A stretch of DNA of 64,000 bases, taken from the NCBI RefSeq assembly GCF_014253075.1, contig NZ_JACLZJ010000002.1, positions 310,001 through 374,000 on the forward strand. The letters run 5' to 3'. Under the pieces are notes generated by a model. The model worked only from the letters and a program-made list of their open reading frames with translations, was not told the DNA's origin and did no database searches. The translations under genes and the position numbers were made by a program. Origin of the DNA: Ochrobactrum sp. CM-21-5 (GTDB taxonomy: Bacteria > Pseudomonadota > Alphaproteobacteria > Rhizobiales > Rhizobiaceae). The stretch's first letter is position 1; each line of letters starts with the position of its first letter. Of this stretch, positions 34,753 through 45,708 are shown piece after piece.

Positions 34753-36864
34753 ATGGACGACAGCAACGATCTCTTCTCAAGAGTTGTAAGCAACGCCCGG
34801 GAGCGGCAGACGGAACGGAAATCCGGCGTAAGCGCCGCGCCGAAGCCCGTCGCTCAGCCGGCAGTGACGCCATTGCCATCCGTGCTGAAACCCGCGCCCG
34901 TCGCTACAAAGTCGCCTCCGATCGCCAGCGGCGGAGACGATTACAACGCCTCGTCCATCCGCGTTTTGGAAGGCCTGGAGCCTGTTCGCCTGCGTCCCGG
35001 CATGTATATCGGCGGCACCGATGAAAAGGCACTGCACCACCTCTTCGCCGAGGTCATCGACAATTCGATGGACGAAGCGGTGGCGGGCCACGCCAATTTC
35101 ATCGAGGTCGGCGTCGACGTCGACGGTTTCGTGACGGTTTCCGACAATGGCCGCGGCATTCCCGTGGACGAGCATCCGCAAGTACCCGGAAAATCCACGC
35201 TCGAGGTCATCATGACCAAGCTGCATGCGGGCGGCAAATTCGACGGCAAGGCCTATGAAACGTCCGGCGGCCTGCACGGTGTCGGCGTATCTGTGGTCAA
35301 CGCGCTCTCCGATATGCTTGAAGTGGAAGTAGCGCGCAATCGTCGCCTCTACCGCCAGTGCTTCTCACGCGGCATTCCGCAGGGAGGACTGGAAGATGTG
35401 GGTGAAGTGCACAACCGCCGCGGCACTCGAGTCCGCTTTCATCCCGATCCCGAAATCTTCGGCAAGAATGCCCAGTTCGACCCGCACCGGCTTTACCGCA
35501 TGGCGCGCTCGAAAGCCTATCTGTTCGGCGGCGTGGAAATCCGCTGGAACTGTGATCCATCCCTGCTCGACCCGAAGAAGGAAACGCCGGAAAAGGCCGT
35601 TTTTCACTTCCCCGGCGGCCTTAAGGACTATCTCAGCGCATCGCTGGGCAAGGAGCATCAGGTCACCCGCGAGATATTCGCAGGCAAAACCGAGAAACAA
35701 GGCGGACATGGCGCCGTTGAATGGGCGGTGTCGTGGTATGGCGGCGACAGTTTCGTCCATTCATATTGTAATACGATCCCGACGGGCGATGGCGGCACGC
35801 ACGAGGCGGGCCTGCGCATCGCGCTCACACGCGGCCTCAAGGCCTATGCGGAACTGACCAACAACAAGCGCGCCTCCATCATCACAACAGACGATGTGAT
35901 GATTTCTGCAGCAGCCATGCTGTCGGTCTTTATCCGCGAGCCGGAATTCGTCGGCCAGACCAAGGACAAGCTCGCGACCGTCGAGGCGCAGCGCATCGTG
36001 GAAAATGCGATCCGCGACCCGTTCGACCACTGGCTTGCCGCCTCCCCGCAAGAAGCATCGCGCCTGCTCGACTGGGTGGTCGATCGTGCGGAAGAACGGC
36101 TGCGCCGCCGCCAGGAAAAGGAAACCGTCCGCAAAAGCGCGACGCGCAAGCTGCGCCTGCCCGGAAAGCTGGCCGACTGCACGCAGAATGCGGCAGCGGG
36201 TGCGGAACTGTTCATCGTCGAGGGTGACTCGGCTGGCGGCTCCGCCAAGCAGGCGCGCAACCGCGCCACGCAGGCAATCCTGCCGCTGCGCGGAAAAATC
36301 CTCAACGTGGCGAGCGCCGGTCGTGAAAAACTGACGGCAAACCAGCAAATTGCCGATCTTGTTCAGGCGCTTGGCAGCGGCACGCGCAAGAATTATCGTG
36401 AAGACGATCTGCGCTATGATCGCGTCATCGTCATGACCGACGCCGATGTCGACGGCGCGCATATTGCGTCGCTGCTCATAACCTTCTTCTATCAGGAAAT
36501 GCCGGATCTCATCCGGAACGGCCACCTTTATCTGGCAGTGCCTCCGCTATTCCGCCTCAGCCAGGGTGGTAAAGTTGCCTATGCCCGCGATGACGCCCAT
36601 AAGGACGAGCTTTTACGCACCATGTTCACCGGGCGTGGCAAGGTGGAAATCGGACGTTTCAAGGGTCTTGGCGAAATGCGGGCCGAACAGCTCAAGGAAA
36701 CGACGATGGACCCCAAAAAGCGCACATTGCTGCGCGTGCAGGTGGACGAGGACTATATCGACGAAACCCGCAATACGGTGGATGAACTGATGGGCACGAA
36801 ACCGGAAGCGCGCTTCCGCTTCATTCAGGACCGCGCCGCCTTCGTGGAAGAGCTCGACATCTGA
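34753..36864 (+). CDS. parE: DNA topoisomerase IV subunit B, ParE
   Basis: A 703-residue ATPase subunit of topoisomerase IV, which decatenates daughter chromosomes with ParC. The GHKL ATPase domain shows VIDNSMDEAVAGHA, VSDNGRGIPVDEHP and ETSGGLHGVGVSVVNALS. The TOPRIM domain has IVEGDSAGGSAKQARNR and MTDADVDGAHI. The C-terminal RFKGLGEMRAEQLKETTMDP is diagnostic. The first 60 residues are a Pro/Ala-rich extension typical of alphaproteobacterial ParE. GyrB is excluded by length and the lack of the GyrB insert. Confidence 0.96.
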   Translation: MDDSNDLFSRVVSNARERQTERKSGVSAAPKPVAQPAVTPLPSVLKPAPVATKSPPIASGGDDYNASSIRVLEGLEPVRLRPGMYIGGTDEKALHHLFAEVIDNSMDEAVAGHANFIEVGVDVDGFVTVSDNGRGIPVDEHPQVPGKSTLEVIMTKLHAGGKFDGKAYETSGGLHGVGVSVVNALSDMLEVEVARNRRLYRQCFSRGIPQGGLEDVGEVHNRRGTRVRFHPDPEIFGKNAQFDPHRLYRMARSKAYLFGGVEIRWNCDPSLLDPKKETPEKAVFHFPGGLKDYLSASLGKEHQVTREIFAGKTEKQGGHGAVEWAVSWYGGDSFVHSYCNTIPTGDGGTHEAGLRIALTRGLKAYAELTNNKRASIITTDDVMISAAAMLSVFIREPEFVGQTKDKLATVEAQRIVENAIRDPFDHWLAASPQEASRLLDWVVDRAEERLRRRQEKETVRKSATRKLRLPGKLADCTQNAAAGAELFIVEGDSAGGSAKQARNRATQAILPLRGKILNVASAGREKLTANQQIADLVQALGSGTRKNYREDDLRYDRVIVMTDADVDGAHIASLLITFFYQEMPDLIRNGHLYLAVPPLFRLSQGGKVAYARDDAHKDELLRTMFTGRGKVEIGRFKGLGEMRAEQLKETTMDPKKRTLLRVQVDEDYIDETRNTVDELMGTKPEARFRFIQDRAAFVEELDI

Positions 36865-36880
36865 TCCTGCGTGATATGAG

Positions 36881-36907
36881 AAACGGCAGTCTCACACCCT
36901 GCCGTTT
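36881..36907 (+). terminator. Probable terminator after parE
   Basis: A 9-bp stem (aaacggcag / ctgccgttt) with a 9-base loop, about 15 bases after the parE stop. The T-tract that follows is short and interrupted. Confidence 0.6.
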
Positions 36908-36951
36908 ATGTCTTTAAGTAAAGCCTATAAATCATTATAACTGAACAATTT

Positions 36952-37134
36952 TCAGCTTTTCATCTCGATACCGAGCTTGGTTTCGATTTCATCAATAGAT
37001 TCCTTGACGAAAAATGTCAGATCCGTGCTCAGGGTCACAATGCGTGTCCCTGTTCCATAAACATTGTAGGAAAGAACGTGGTTGAAATTGACCGCCACCT
37101 TTTCCCCGCTCACATCGGTCAGCAAGATCCACAT
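36952..37134 (-). CDS. Small hypothetical protein (60 aa)
   Basis: Begins MWILLTDVSGEKVAVNFNHV and ends with a Glu/Lys-rich helix (KESIDEIETKLGIEMKS). The pattern (short strand, LTDxxG turn, VNxxxV, then VKES) resembles the small FlbD-like beta fold, but I cannot assign a family with confidence. The start at 37134 has a strong ribosome site (GAGGAGGGC). The longer frame to 37182 lacks one. No export signal is seen. Confidence 0.7.
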   Translation of the reverse strand: MWILLTDVSGEKVAVNFNHVLSYNVYGTGTRIVTLSTDLTFFVKESIDEIETKLGIEMKS

Positions 37135-37222
37135 GAGTGCCCTCCTCAAAAAGTATTGTTCCTCAGAGATAGGTAGGCGCATTTACTGTTCCGGCAACAG
37201 TCCGGCTTGAGAGAAGTCCGAT

Positions 37223-37735
37223 TTACAACCTGGCGGACATGCGCACTTTCTCGACGGTCCGGCCGAAACTTTCCGACCATTCGTCACCACGCCAGTCGAT
37301 GCTGAAGCCGGTTTTCTCGTAAAGGCTGATTGCCGGATGATTATCGGCATGGGTGCCGATGCACGCTTCATCAAAGCCGCCGAGCAGAATTTGGGTCATC
37401 AGCGCGTCGAGTATCCGGCGTCCGATGCCCAGCCTGTGACAGGGCGGATCAATCCAGAGATCCGAGATATAATTTGTGTCGGGAACGCATGCGCCCCAGC
37501 CGCATATCGTGCCGTCAATTGCCGCTACAAGAACACCGTCGACATTCCCACGAATATCGCGGAGGAATTTTTCTTCCAGTGTCCGATGGCACTCATCGCT
37601 CAATTCGATGCCATGCGCCGCGACGGCCCATGCTCGCACGGCAAGAGCCGCCATAGAACCAAATTCGCCAGCCGTCGAGTGCTCTGCGTCCTTTCGGACG
37701 CATATGGAGCCCTCGATATTCTTCATGTGTTGCAT
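37223..37735 (-). CDS. GNAT-family N-acetyltransferase
   Basis: About 170 residues. The acetyl-CoA-binding motif is YISDLWIDPPCHRLGIGRRILDAL (R/Q-x-x-G-x-G/A form: HRLGIG), followed by GTHADNHPAISLYEKTGF, the family's C-terminal Asn-Tyr region. The substrate is unknown. ATG 37735 (MQHMKNIEG) has GGAAAG upstream. The frame runs to 37813, where it would overlap gatA. It lies downstream of gatA on the same strand. Confidence 0.82.
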   Translation of the reverse strand: MQHMKNIEGSICVRKDAEHSTAGEFGSMAALAVRAWAVAAHGIELSDECHRTLEEKFLRDIRGNVDGVLVAAIDGTICGWGACVPDTNYISDLWIDPPCHRLGIGRRILDALMTQILLGGFDEACIGTHADNHPAISLYEKTGFSIDWRGDEWSESFGRTVEKVRMSARL

Positions 37736-37803
37736 CGTGCTTTCCGAAAAGCGATCCCGATTTTCAGGTTGATGCAATACCCGGCGAACGATCAGTTCCG
37801 TCT

Positions 37804-39285
37804 TTACCACCACTTGGTCGGGGTAAAGCGCCCGGCTGCCTGCTCGATGGCATGGGCTGCCTGAAACAGGGTTTCTTCCTCGAACGGACGGCCGATGAGC
37901 TGGAGACCGAGCGGCAGGCCCTGCCCGTTGACACCTGCGGGAACAGCAATGCCCGGCAGACCAGCCATATTCACCGTGACCGTGAATATATCGTTCAGGT
38001 ACATCTTGACCGGATCGTTGGCGAGGTCCTCGTCGGCCAGCCCAAAAGCAGCCGATGGGGTTGCGGGTGTCAGGATCGCGTGTACGCCCTTGGCGAACAC
38101 ATCCTCGAAATCCTTCTTGATCAGCGTACGCACCTTCTGCGCACGCAGATAATAGGCGTCGTAATAGCCAGCCGACAGCACATAGGTGCCAATCATGATG
38201 CGGCGCTTTACTTCCTTGCCGAAGCCTGCGGCACGGGTCTGTTCGTACATGTCGGCAATATCCTTGCCGGGCACGCGCAAGCCGTAACGCACGCCGTCAT
38301 AACGCGCGAGGTTGGACGAAGCTTCGGCAGGCGCCACGATGTAATAGGCGGGCAGCGCATATTTGGTGTGCGGCAGGGAAATATCCACGATTTCCGCTCC
38401 GGCATCCTTCAAATACTGGATGCCCTTCTGCCACAATTCCTCGATTTCATCCGGCATGCCATCGACGCGGTATTCTTTCGGAATGCCGATCTTCATGCCC
38501 TTGAGCGATTTGCCGATTGCCGCTTCGTAATCGGGCACGGCCAGGTCCACGCATGTGGTATCCTTGAGGTCGAGCGAAGCCATAGACTTCAGAAGGATTG
38601 CGGCGTCACGCACGTCGCGTGCGATCGGGCCAGCCTGATCGAGCGAAGACGCGAAGGCAACCGTACCCCAGCGCGAAACGCGACCATAGGTCGGCTTGAT
38701 GCCAACGGTACCCGTAAACGCGGCTGGCTGGCGGATCGAGCCGCCGGTGTCGGTCGCGGTGGCTCCGGCGCAAAGCTGGGCCGCAACGGCAGCAGCCGAC
38801 CCGCCCGACGAGCCGCCCGGCACCAGATCGGCATTGGAGCCATTGGCGCGCCAGGGGTTCTTGACCGAACCATAATAGGAGGTTTCGTTGGACGAACCCA
38901 TGGCGAACTCGTCCATGTTGAGCTTGCCCAGCATGACCGCGCCGTCAGCCCACAGATTGGCGGTGACAGTCGATTCATATTCGGGCTTGAAGCCGTCGAG
39001 AATATGCGAGCAGGCCTGCGTATGCACGCCCTTGGTGGCGAACAGGTCCTTGATGCCCAGCGGAATGCCTTCCAGCGCGCCCGCTTCACCCTTGGCGATG
39101 CGTTCATCCGACGCCTTGGCCATCGAGCGGGCCTGATCTGGCGTCACGGTGACATAGGCATTGATCGTTTCATTGGCTGCATCGATTGCCGACAAATAGG
39201 CGTCGGTCAGTTCAGTCGCGGTGATGGCCTTGGCCTTCAGCTTGTCGCGCGCTTCGGCAATAGTCAGTGCGGTCAGTTCGCTCAT
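37804..39285 (-). CDS. gatA: Asp-tRNA(Asn)/Glu-tRNA(Gln) amidotransferase subunit A, GatA
   Basis: A 493-residue amidase that releases ammonia from glutamine for the GatCAB transamidation of mischarged Glu-tRNA(Gln). The amidase signature is complete: catalytic Lys in [15 protein letters not shown], cis-Ser and Ser nucleophile in [15 protein letters not shown] and [12 protein letters not shown], then [13 protein letters not shown]. Length is normal. gatC lies directly upstream on the same strand. gatB is not in the window. Confidence 0.97.
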   Translation of the reverse strand: MSELTALTIAEARDKLKAKAITATELTDAYLSAIDAANETINAYVTVTPDQARSMAKASDERIAKGEAGALEGIPLGIKDLFATKGVHTQACSHILDGFKPEYESTVTANLWADGAVMLGKLNMDEFAMGSSNETSYYGSVKNPWRANGSNADLVPGGSSGGSAAAVAAQLCAGATATDTGGSIRQPAAFTGTVGIKPTYGRVSRWGTVAFASSLDQAGPIARDVRDAAILLKSMASLDLKDTTCVDLAVPDYEAAIGKSLKGMKIGIPKEYRVDGMPDEIEELWQKGIQYLKDAGAEIVDISLPHTKYALPAYYIVAPAEASSNLARYDGVRYGLRVPGKDIADMYEQTRAAGFGKEVKRRIMIGTYVLSAGYYDAYYLRAQKVRTLIKKDFEDVFAKGVHAILTPATPSAAFGLADEDLANDPVKMYLNDIFTVTVNMAGLPGIAVPAGVNGQGLPLGLQLIGRPFEEETLFQAAHAIEQAAGRFTPTKWW

Positions 39286-39343
39286 CGTCAAATCCTGTCA
39301 GTGCGCCACTTGATCGGGCGCTTTTCGTGCATTGCGGAAAGGT

Positions 39344-39631
39344 CTATTCGACGACCTTCGGAACCACGAAGAAATTCTCTTCCGTAACCGGTGCGTTTGC
39401 GACGATCGCAGCGGAGATATCGCCGTCTGTCACTTTGTCGTCGCGCATGCGCATTTCCATCGGCGTAACCGAGGTCATCGGCTCTACGCCGTCCACATCG
39501 ACTTCGTTCAATTGCTCGACAAATCCCAGAATTGCATTGAGTTCTCCGGTCATGCGTTCGGCATCGTCTTCGCTGACGGCGATGCGCGCGAGATGCGCGA
39601 CGCGCTTGACGGTGGAAATATCGACGGACAT
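39344..39631 (-). CDS. gatC: Asp-tRNA(Asn)/Glu-tRNA(Gln) amidotransferase subunit C, GatC
   Basis: A 95-residue accessory subunit that wraps around the GatA-GatB interface. The sequence starts [20 protein letters not shown] and has the conserved [20 protein letters not shown] and VEPMTSVTP, with an acidic C-terminus ([10 protein letters not shown]), all standard for GatC. It forms an operon with gatA, about 60 bases downstream. Confidence 0.96.
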   Translation of the reverse strand: MSVDISTVKRVAHLARIAVSEDDAERMTGELNAILGFVEQLNEVDVDGVEPMTSVTPMEMRMRDDKVTDGDISAAIVANAPVTEENFFVVPKVVE

Positions 39632-39654
39632 CCTGTTCTCCGCAATAATCATTG

Positions 39655-39675
39655 AGGGCGGCTCACCGCCGCCCT
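39655..39675 (-). other. GC-rich hairpin between UPF0173 gene and gatC
   Basis: An 8-bp perfect stem (agggcggc / gccgccct) with a 5-base loop, immediately upstream of the gatC ribosome site. There is no T-run, so it may be a weak terminator for the upstream gene or a leader structure of gatCA. Confidence 0.4.
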
Positions 39676-39736
39676 GAAGGTATCTTTGATACCGGCTATA
39701 ACGGCGCGGCTGTGCAAGCGCAACATTTTAAGCTGT

Positions 39737-40444
39737 TCAGAAGGTGTGAACCGTGCCAGCCGGATCGGCAACCACCTTCGTTCCCGGATGGTCGGCCATG
39801 CCTGCGATAAACTTTTCCGCCGTCTGATCGATGATCGGGAAAGACGCATAATGGCAAGGCAGCACAGTCTTGAACTGGAAATAGCGCTGGCAGGCGAGCG
39901 CCGCGACCGCACCGCCCATGGTGAAACGGTCGCCGATGGGCACGATGCCGATTTCCGGCTGATGCAGTTCGTTGATGAGCGCCATGTCGGAGAAAATATC
40001 AGTATCACCCATGTGATAGAGCGTCGGTGCATCCTCGAAATGAAACACCAGTCCGTTGGGATTGCCCAGCGCCTGCGAAACGCCATTGTCAGTCAGCATG
40101 GCGGAAGAATGCAGGGCATTGACGAAAGTAACGGTGAAACCTTCATGCACCAGCGTTCCACCGGTATTGCCGGGGTCGAGCTTATTGACACCCTGGCTGC
40201 CCAGCCACGAAGCAAGATCGGCATTGGCGATTACAGTGGCCCCGCTTTCCTTCGCAATCGCAACGGTGTCGCCGACATGATCCCCATGGCCGTGGGTCAG
40301 GACAATATGAGTGACACCTTTGGTGACTTGCCCGAAATCGATGCCTTTTGCGCCTGGGTTTCCGTTCAGGAAAGGATCGATGAGGATAACCGCTTTTGCA
40401 GTTTCAACGCGGAAAGCAGCGTGGCCCAGCCAGGTGATTTTCAC
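39737..40444 (-). CDS. UPF0173-family metal-dependent hydrolase
   Basis: A 235-residue metallo-beta-lactamase-fold protein of the YtkL/UPF0173 family. Metal ligands are seen in [14 protein letters not shown] (N-terminus), [17 protein letters not shown] (HxHxDH) and [12 protein letters not shown]. The substrate is unknown. GTG 40444 is chosen because GGAG lies 8 bases upstream and the family begins at exactly this strand. The frame to 40630 extends over ruvX on the other strand and is not credible. Confidence 0.88.
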   Translation of the reverse strand: MKITWLGHAAFRVETAKAVILIDPFLNGNPGAKGIDFGQVTKGVTHIVLTHGHGDHVGDTVAIAKESGATVIANADLASWLGSQGVNKLDPGNTGGTLVHEGFTVTFVNALHSSAMLTDNGVSQALGNPNGLVFHFEDAPTLYHMGDTDIFSDMALINELHQPEIGIVPIGDRFTMGGAVAALACQRYFQFKTVLPCHYASFPIIDQTAEKFIAGMADHPGTKVVADPAGTVHTF

Positions 40445-40544
40445 TGTAGTGTCTCCTTCGAGCTCGATTTGTTTTGTCTGAACAGATATGACGTCCATAA
40501 AATTGAAAGCAACAGCTATGCGCACGAAAACCCGGTGAGAGAGA

Positions 40545-41033
40545 ATGGCTATCGTTGAAATCGAAGAAGTTCCGACCGTTTTGCAGCCCGGCCAAACCGT
40601 CGCCGGACTTGACCTAGGAACAAAGACCATCGGCCTCGCGGTTTCGGACCTCGGTCATTCCTTCGCCCATCCCCGCCCGGTCATCAAACGGGTGAAATTC
40701 TCCATCGACGCACAGGTGCTTCTCAAAGCGCTGGAAGTCGACCGCGTGGGCGTGATCGTCATTGGCCTGCCGATGAACATGGATGGCACCTCCGGTCCGC
40801 GTGTTCAGGCGACGCGGGCTTTCGTGCGTACCATGCAACCCTTGACCGACCTGCCCTTCGTTTTCTGGGACGAGCGGCTTTCGACGGTCGCCGCCGAGCG
40901 GGCGCTGATCGGCATGGATGTCTCGCGGGGCAAGCGGGCCGAACGCATCGATTCGGCTGCCGCCGCCTTCATCCTGCAAGGAGCGCTGGACCGCCTGCAC
41001 CTGATGCGCAACAGAGATCAGGCCCCTGGATAA
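40545..41033 (+). CDS. ruvX: Putative Holliday junction resolvase / pre-16S rRNA nuclease RuvX (YqgF)
   Basis: A 162-residue RNase-H-like nuclease. The three acidic positions are in [32 protein letters not shown] and [16 protein letters not shown], and [15 protein letters not shown] is the family loop. E. coli YqgF processes the 5' end of 16S rRNA. Its 3' end overlaps the converging aidB gene by 16 bases. Confidence 0.92.
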   Translation: MAIVEIEEVPTVLQPGQTVAGLDLGTKTIGLAVSDLGHSFAHPRPVIKRVKFSIDAQVLLKALEVDRVGVIVIGLPMNMDGTSGPRVQATRAFVRTMQPLTDLPFVFWDERLSTVAAERALIGMDVSRGKRAERIDSAAAAFILQGALDRLHLMRNRDQAPG

Positions 41034-42646
41034 AGCTGGTCGATGATCCGCCCGGCATTATGGCGCGCATCGAGCATGCCATAAGTAGTTCGCCATTGGC
41101 CCCCGAGACGGGTTTCGATGAAAGCATCGGCAATATCGTCCGCGCCGAGCTGGCGCAGTTCGGCTGCGGCGGCTGCGAAAGCGAGCTGTTCGGTCAACAG
41201 GCGCGCCACGCCCTGATCGGTTTCCGTCAGTTGCAAAGCCGCGCGAAGAACATCGATGGTTCCTTGTCCGCGCTGACCCAGCTGCCCGCCGATCCACCCC
41301 AGCACCTCGTCGAAAAGGGCCGGTGCACGCGACAGGACACGCGCCACGTCCAGCGCCATCACATTGCCGGAGCCTTCCCAGATCGCGTTGACGGGCGCCT
41401 CGCGATAGGCGCGGGCGAGGTTGCCTTCTTCGATATAACCGTTACCGCCTAGACACTCCATCGCCTCGTAGAGAAGCGCTGGCGCGATCTTGCAAACCCA
41501 GTATTTCACCACCGGCGTCATGCATCGCGCGAAAGCGGCTTCGGCGCGGTCGCTCGCAGCCATGTCGAAAGCACGGGCAAGACGCATGGAAAGCGCCGTC
41601 GCGCCTGCAACATCAAGCGCCATATCGGCCAGAACGCGGCTCATCAAGGGCTGCTCAATCAAAGGCTTGTCGGAAACCTGACGGTGGCGGGCATGGTGTA
41701 CGGCTTCCGCGAGACCGGAACGCATCAGCCCCGCCGAGGCGACCGCGCAATCGAGACGCGTCAGCGTCACCATATCCATAATGGTCTTCACGCCCTCGCC
41801 CGGATTTCCGATCATATGCCCGATGGCGCCATCGAACTCGACTTCGGATGACGCATTGGACTTGTTGCCCAGCTTGTCTTTGAGGCGCTGGAAGAAAAAG
41901 CCGTTTCCGGCGCCCTCTGGTGTCAGGCGCGGCAACAGGAAGCAGGAGAGCCCCTCTTCCACCTGCGCCAGCACCAGAAATGCATCCGACATGGGCGCGG
42001 ACATGAACCATTTGTGCCCGCTGATCGTGTAGGTGCCGTCTTCGTTGCGGTTCGCGCTTGTGGTATTGGAGCGTACATCCGTGCCGCCCTGTTTCTCGGT
42101 CATGCCCATGCCGAGTGTCACGCCCTGCTTGGTCAGGGCAGGTTTCTGTGAAGAATCGTACCGGCGCGACAGAACTGCCGGCGACCACTCCTTGTAAAGT
42201 TCGGGCGCGGACATGACAGCGGCAAGCGAGGCGCTGGTCATGGTAAGCGGACAAAGGTGCCCGGCCTCAAGCTGCGCGGTCAGATAAAAACGGGCAGCGC
42301 GGGCCTGATGGCGGCGACCGTTTTCCAGCGGGTTGTCTTCCCAGATGGAGCAATGCAGCCCCTGCGCGATGGAGCGGCGCATCAGCGCGTGATAGGCGGG
42401 GTGATATTCCACCAGATCGGCGCGCCTGCCCTGGCGGTCATGGGTGCGCAGCTTCGGCAGTTCCGTATTGGCGAGCCGCGCCAGATCCTGTGCTTCCGCC
42501 GACAGGACGAACCGCCCCGTCTGCTCCAGATCGGTATGGAGTTCCTTGGGAAAGCGAGCTGCAATCTGCATCAGAAGCGGATCGCCCAGATAAGCATTGG
42601 TGCCGGTCATGGGCGGCGTCTGGTTGGTGACTTCGTGCGTTTTCAA
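41018..42646 (-). CDS. aidB: AidB-like acyl-CoA dehydrogenase family protein
   Basis: About 542 residues, related to the alkylation-response flavoprotein AidB. The start [20 protein letters not shown] aligns in memory with the E. coli AidB N-terminus. The flavin-binding middle has [19 protein letters not shown] and [20 protein letters not shown]. The C-terminal half contains [20 protein letters not shown], where the catalytic-base region of other acyl-CoA dehydrogenases is altered in AidB. Brucella abortus AidB localises to the new pole and division site. TTG 42646 fits the family N-terminus. ATG 42610 and TTG 42673 are alternatives. Confidence 0.88.
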   Translation of the reverse strand: MKTHEVTNQTPPMTGTNAYLGDPLLMQIAARFPKELHTDLEQTGRFVLSAEAQDLARLANTELPKLRTHDRQGRRADLVEYHPAYHALMRRSIAQGLHCSIWEDNPLENGRRHQARAARFYLTAQLEAGHLCPLTMTSASLAAVMSAPELYKEWSPAVLSRRYDSSQKPALTKQGVTLGMGMTEKQGGTDVRSNTTSANRNEDGTYTISGHKWFMSAPMSDAFLVLAQVEEGLSCFLLPRLTPEGAGNGFFFQRLKDKLGNKSNASSEVEFDGAIGHMIGNPGEGVKTIMDMVTLTRLDCAVASAGLMRSGLAEAVHHARHRQVSDKPLIEQPLMSRVLADMALDVAGATALSMRLARAFDMAASDRAEAAFARCMTPVVKYWVCKIAPALLYEAMECLGGNGYIEEGNLARAYREAPVNAIWEGSGNVMALDVARVLSRAPALFDEVLGWIGGQLGQRGQGTIDVLRAALQLTETDQGVARLLTEQLAFAAAAAELRQLGADDIADAFIETRLGGQWRTTYGMLDARHNAGRIIDQLYPGA

Positions 42647-42829
42647 AGGCTCGGTCCGTATTGCTTGAATCAACTTACTTTATGTCTCTTGCACTGCATT
42701 TGCTAAAATTTTGCCATCCTCAGCGCAATTTGTCGTCAGAAAGCGACAGGTTTTTCTTTGGGAAACCACATAAGCCATTATAAGGACGGTTGCCGGGCCG
42801 ATCCTCAGGCCCTATACGGGTGACTTGCC

Positions 42830-43798
42830 ATGACATCACAACCTGTCTCTCCGATCTTCCCTCACCGCCACCTGCTTGGCATCAAGGGGCTATCGCCCCT
42901 GGACATTCTTTGCCTCCTCGATCTTGCCGATCAGGAGATCGCTGTTTCAAGACAGTTCGAGAAGAAAAAGTCCGTGCTGCGCGGTCGCACGCAAATCAAT
43001 CTCTTCTTCGAAGCATCGACCCGAACGCAATCCTCGTTCGAGCTGGCCGGAAAACGGCTTGGCGCGGACGTGATGAACATGTCGGTCGGCAACTCTTCGG
43101 TCAAAAAGGGCGAAACGCTGATCGATACCGCCATGACGCTGAACGCCATGCAGCCGGATATTCTGGTCATTCGCCATGCTTCCGCCGGTGCCGCCGCCCT
43201 TCTGGCCCAAAAGGTCGGCTGCTCGGTCGTCAATGCGGGCGATGGCGCGCATGAACACCCCACACAGGCGCTGCTCGACGCACTCACCATTCGTCGCGCC
43301 AAAGGGCAGATTGAAAACCTCACCGTTGCAATCTGCGGCGATGTGCTTCACTCCCGCGTCGCCCGCTCCAACATCTTGCTGCTCAATGCACTCGGGGCGC
43401 GTGTTCGCGTGGTCGCACCATCCACGCTGCTGCCTTCCGGCATCGCCGATATGAGCGTTGAAGTCTACAACACCATGGAAGAAGGTCTGAAGGACGCCGA
43501 TGTCGTGATGATGCTGCGTCTCCAGCGCGAGCGCATGGCCGGCGCTTTCGTACCGTCGGTGCGCGAATATTTCCGCTTCTACGGTCTTGACCGGGAAAAG
43601 CTCAAATATGCCAAGCCTGACGCGCTCGTCATGCATCCGGGACCGATGAACCGCGGCGTGGAAATTGCCTCGGACGTAGCCGACGGGCCGCAAAGCGCGA
43701 TCCAGAGCCAGGTGGAAATGGGTGTAGCCGTTCGCATGGCCGTTATGGAAGCCCTGCTTGACCCCCGCCGCAATCCAAGCCATGGAGAACGGGCATGA
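42830..43798 (+). CDS. pyrB: Aspartate carbamoyltransferase catalytic subunit PyrB
   Basis: A 322-residue enzyme joining carbamoyl phosphate to aspartate in pyrimidine synthesis. The carbamoyl-phosphate loop [20 protein letters not shown] (STRT) and the 80s-loop-like [17 protein letters not shown] are present, with [17 protein letters not shown] and [13 protein letters not shown] near the C-terminus. No regulatory subunit gene (pyrI) is adjacent. Instead it overlaps a dihydroorotase-like gene by four bases (ATGA). That order is typical of class A ATCases complexed with PyrC'. Confidence 0.97.
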   Translation: MTSQPVSPIFPHRHLLGIKGLSPLDILCLLDLADQEIAVSRQFEKKKSVLRGRTQINLFFEASTRTQSSFELAGKRLGADVMNMSVGNSSVKKGETLIDTAMTLNAMQPDILVIRHASAGAAALLAQKVGCSVVNAGDGAHEHPTQALLDALTIRRAKGQIENLTVAICGDVLHSRVARSNILLLNALGARVRVVAPSTLLPSGIADMSVEVYNTMEEGLKDADVVMMLRLQRERMAGAFVPSVREYFRFYGLDREKLKYAKPDALVMHPGPMNRGVEIASDVADGPQSAIQSQVEMGVAVRMAVMEALLDPRRNPSHGERA

Positions 43799-45081
43799 GC
43801 GCGATCCTCTTTGAAAATGCGCGCATCGTCGATCCGTCGCGCGGGCTGGATGAAGCTGGCAGCCTGCTGATCGAAGACGGCAAGATCGTCGCCAGCGGCG
43901 CGGATGCCCGCAACCAAGGCGCGCCGGAAGGCGCGGAAATCGTCGATCTCGGCGGCAAAGCCGTGCTTCCAGGCCTGGTCGACTCACGCGTCTTCATCGG
44001 CGAACCGGGGGCCGAGCACCGCGAAACCATCGCTTCGGCAAGCCGCGCCGCGGCTGCAGGCGGGGTTACCTCCATCATCATGATGCCGGATACCGATCCG
44101 GTCATCGACGATGTGGCGCTGGTGGAATTCGTCAAGCGCACCGCACGCGATACGGCCATCGTCAATGTTCATCCCGCTGCCGCCATAACCAAAGGCCTGC
44201 ACGGCGAGGAAATGACCGAATTCGGCCTGTTGCGCGAGGCGGGCGCCGTCGCTTTCACTGAAGGCCGCAACACGATCGCCAACACACAGGTCATGCGCCG
44301 CGCGTTGACCTATGCACGCGATTTCAACGCCGTCATCGCCTGCGAAACCCGCGACCCCTATCTGGGCGCCAATGGTGTCATGAACGAAGGGCTTTTCGCA
44401 AGCTGGCTCGGCCTGTCCGGAAGCCCGCGTGAGGCGGAAGTCATTCCTCTCGAGCGTGATCTGCGCCTCGCCGCCCTCACCAACAGCCAGTACCACGCCG
44501 CACAGCTTTCCTGCGCGATGTCCGCTGAAGCCATGCGACGCGCCAAGGACTACGGAGCCAGGGTTACGGCCGGTGTGTCCATCAATCACCTGTCACTCAA
44601 CGAGAACGACATCGGTGAATTCCGCACCTTCTTCCGTCTTTCTCCGCCACTGCGGGCCGAACAGGACCGGCTCGCCATGGTGGAAGCGCTCAAGAACGGC
44701 ACCATCGATATCGTCGTTTCCGCGCACGATCCGCAGGATGTCGATACCAAGCGCCTGCCATTCGCGGATGCCGAAGTCGGCGCTATCGGTCTTGAGACCC
44801 TGCTTGCAGCTGCGCTGCGCCTCTATCACAACGAGAGCATCCCGCTCCTGCGTCTGGTAGAAGTGCTGTCCACTGCTCCGGCACGCATTTTCGGTCTCGA
44901 TGCTGGCACTCTGAAGCCGGGCGCAAGCGCCGATCTCGCCATTGTCGATCTGGATGAACCGTGGGTCGTGCGCGAAGAAGACCTGCATTCGCGCTCGAAG
45001 AACAGCTGCTTTGAAAGTGCCCGGTTCCAAGGACGCGTCGTCCGCACTATAGTCGCCGGCACAACCGTTTACTCGGCTTGA
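43795..45081 (+). CDS. Dihydroorotase-like protein, probably inactive PyrC' (PyrX)
   Basis: A 428-residue amidohydrolase-fold protein translationally coupled to pyrB. True dihydroorotases carry HxH metal ligands in a DxHxHxREPG strand. Here that strand reads [16 protein letters not shown], so both histidines are lost (Arg and Phe/Gly). The usual late DHAPH ligand stretch reads SAHDPQ. The overall fold remains ([37 protein letters not shown]). In Pseudomonas a similar inactive PyrC' is a structural partner needed for ATCase activity, so that role is likely here. A separate active dihydroorotase must exist elsewhere. Confidence 0.85.
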   Translation: MSAILFENARIVDPSRGLDEAGSLLIEDGKIVASGADARNQGAPEGAEIVDLGGKAVLPGLVDSRVFIGEPGAEHRETIASASRAAAAGGVTSIIMMPDTDPVIDDVALVEFVKRTARDTAIVNVHPAAAITKGLHGEEMTEFGLLREAGAVAFTEGRNTIANTQVMRRALTYARDFNAVIACETRDPYLGANGVMNEGLFASWLGLSGSPREAEVIPLERDLRLAALTNSQYHAAQLSCAMSAEAMRRAKDYGARVTAGVSINHLSLNENDIGEFRTFFRLSPPLRAEQDRLAMVEALKNGTIDIVVSAHDPQDVDTKRLPFADAEVGAIGLETLLAAALRLYHNESIPLLRLVEVLSTAPARIFGLDAGTLKPGASADLAIVDLDEPWVVREEDLHSRSKNSCFESARFQGRVVRTIVAGTTVYSA

Positions 45082-45102
45082 TAACAACACAGGGGAATTT
45101 AT

Positions 45103-45708
45103 ATGGCCGAACCGGGTTTCTTCAATCTGACGCTATTGGGCACTCTCGTCTTCGGCTATATTCTTGGTTCCATTCCCTTCGGCCTGCTCCTGACCCGGTT
45201 TGCCGGGTTGGGCGACGTGCGCTCCATCGGTTCCGGCAATATCGGCGCCACCAATGTTCTGCGAACCGGTAACAAGAAACTGGCCGCAGCGACGCTCATC
45301 TTCGATATGCTCAAGGGCACCGCAGCCGTGCTAATCGCCGCACGCTTCGGGCAAGGGGCCGCCATTGCTGCAGGTTTCGGCGCTTTCATCGGCCATCTGT
45401 TTCCGGTCTGGATCGGCTTCAGGGGCGGTAAAGGCGTCGCCACCTATCTCGGCATTCTGATCGGCCTTGCCTGGCCGGGCGCACTGGTTTTTGCCGCCGC
45501 ATGGATCATCACTGCCCTTCTGACGCGTTATTCCTCGCTGTCGGCACTCGTGGCCAGCGTCATCGCACCGATTGCCCTCTATGTGAGGGGCGATCATTCG
45601 ATAGCGGCTCTTTTCTCAATATTGACCGCAATCGTCTTCATCAAGCATCACGCGAATATAACCCGGCTCCTGAACGGCACAGAAGGCAAAATCGGAGCCA
45701 AGGGATGA
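45103..45708 (+). CDS. plsY: Acyl-phosphate glycerol-3-phosphate acyltransferase PlsY
   Basis: A 201-residue inner-membrane enzyme making lysophosphatidic acid from acyl-phosphate and glycerol-3-phosphate. Family motifs: [39 protein letters not shown]; and [20 protein letters not shown]. Five membrane helices. Its stop overlaps the dprA start (ATGA). It follows pyrC' by about 20 bases, so a pyrB-pyrC'-plsY-dprA operon is plausible. Confidence 0.95.
   Translation: MAEPGFFNLTLLGTLVFGYILGSIPFGLLLTRFAGLGDVRSIGSGNIGATNVLRTGNKKLAAATLIFDMLKGTAAVLIAARFGQGAAIAAGFGAFIGHLFPVWIGFRGGKGVATYLGILIGLAWPGALVFAAAWIITALLTRYSSLSALVASVIAPIALYVRGDHSIAALFSILTAIVFIKHHANITRLLNGTEGKIGAKG

Noticed and set aside
37852-39387. 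A 511-codon frame antisense to gatA
   Set aside because: Complement of a strongly conserved amidase gene; no family motif of its own.
45501-45704. Upstream extension of dprA inside plsY
   Set aside because: Open by chance. The four-base overlap at 45705 and family length support the shorter form.
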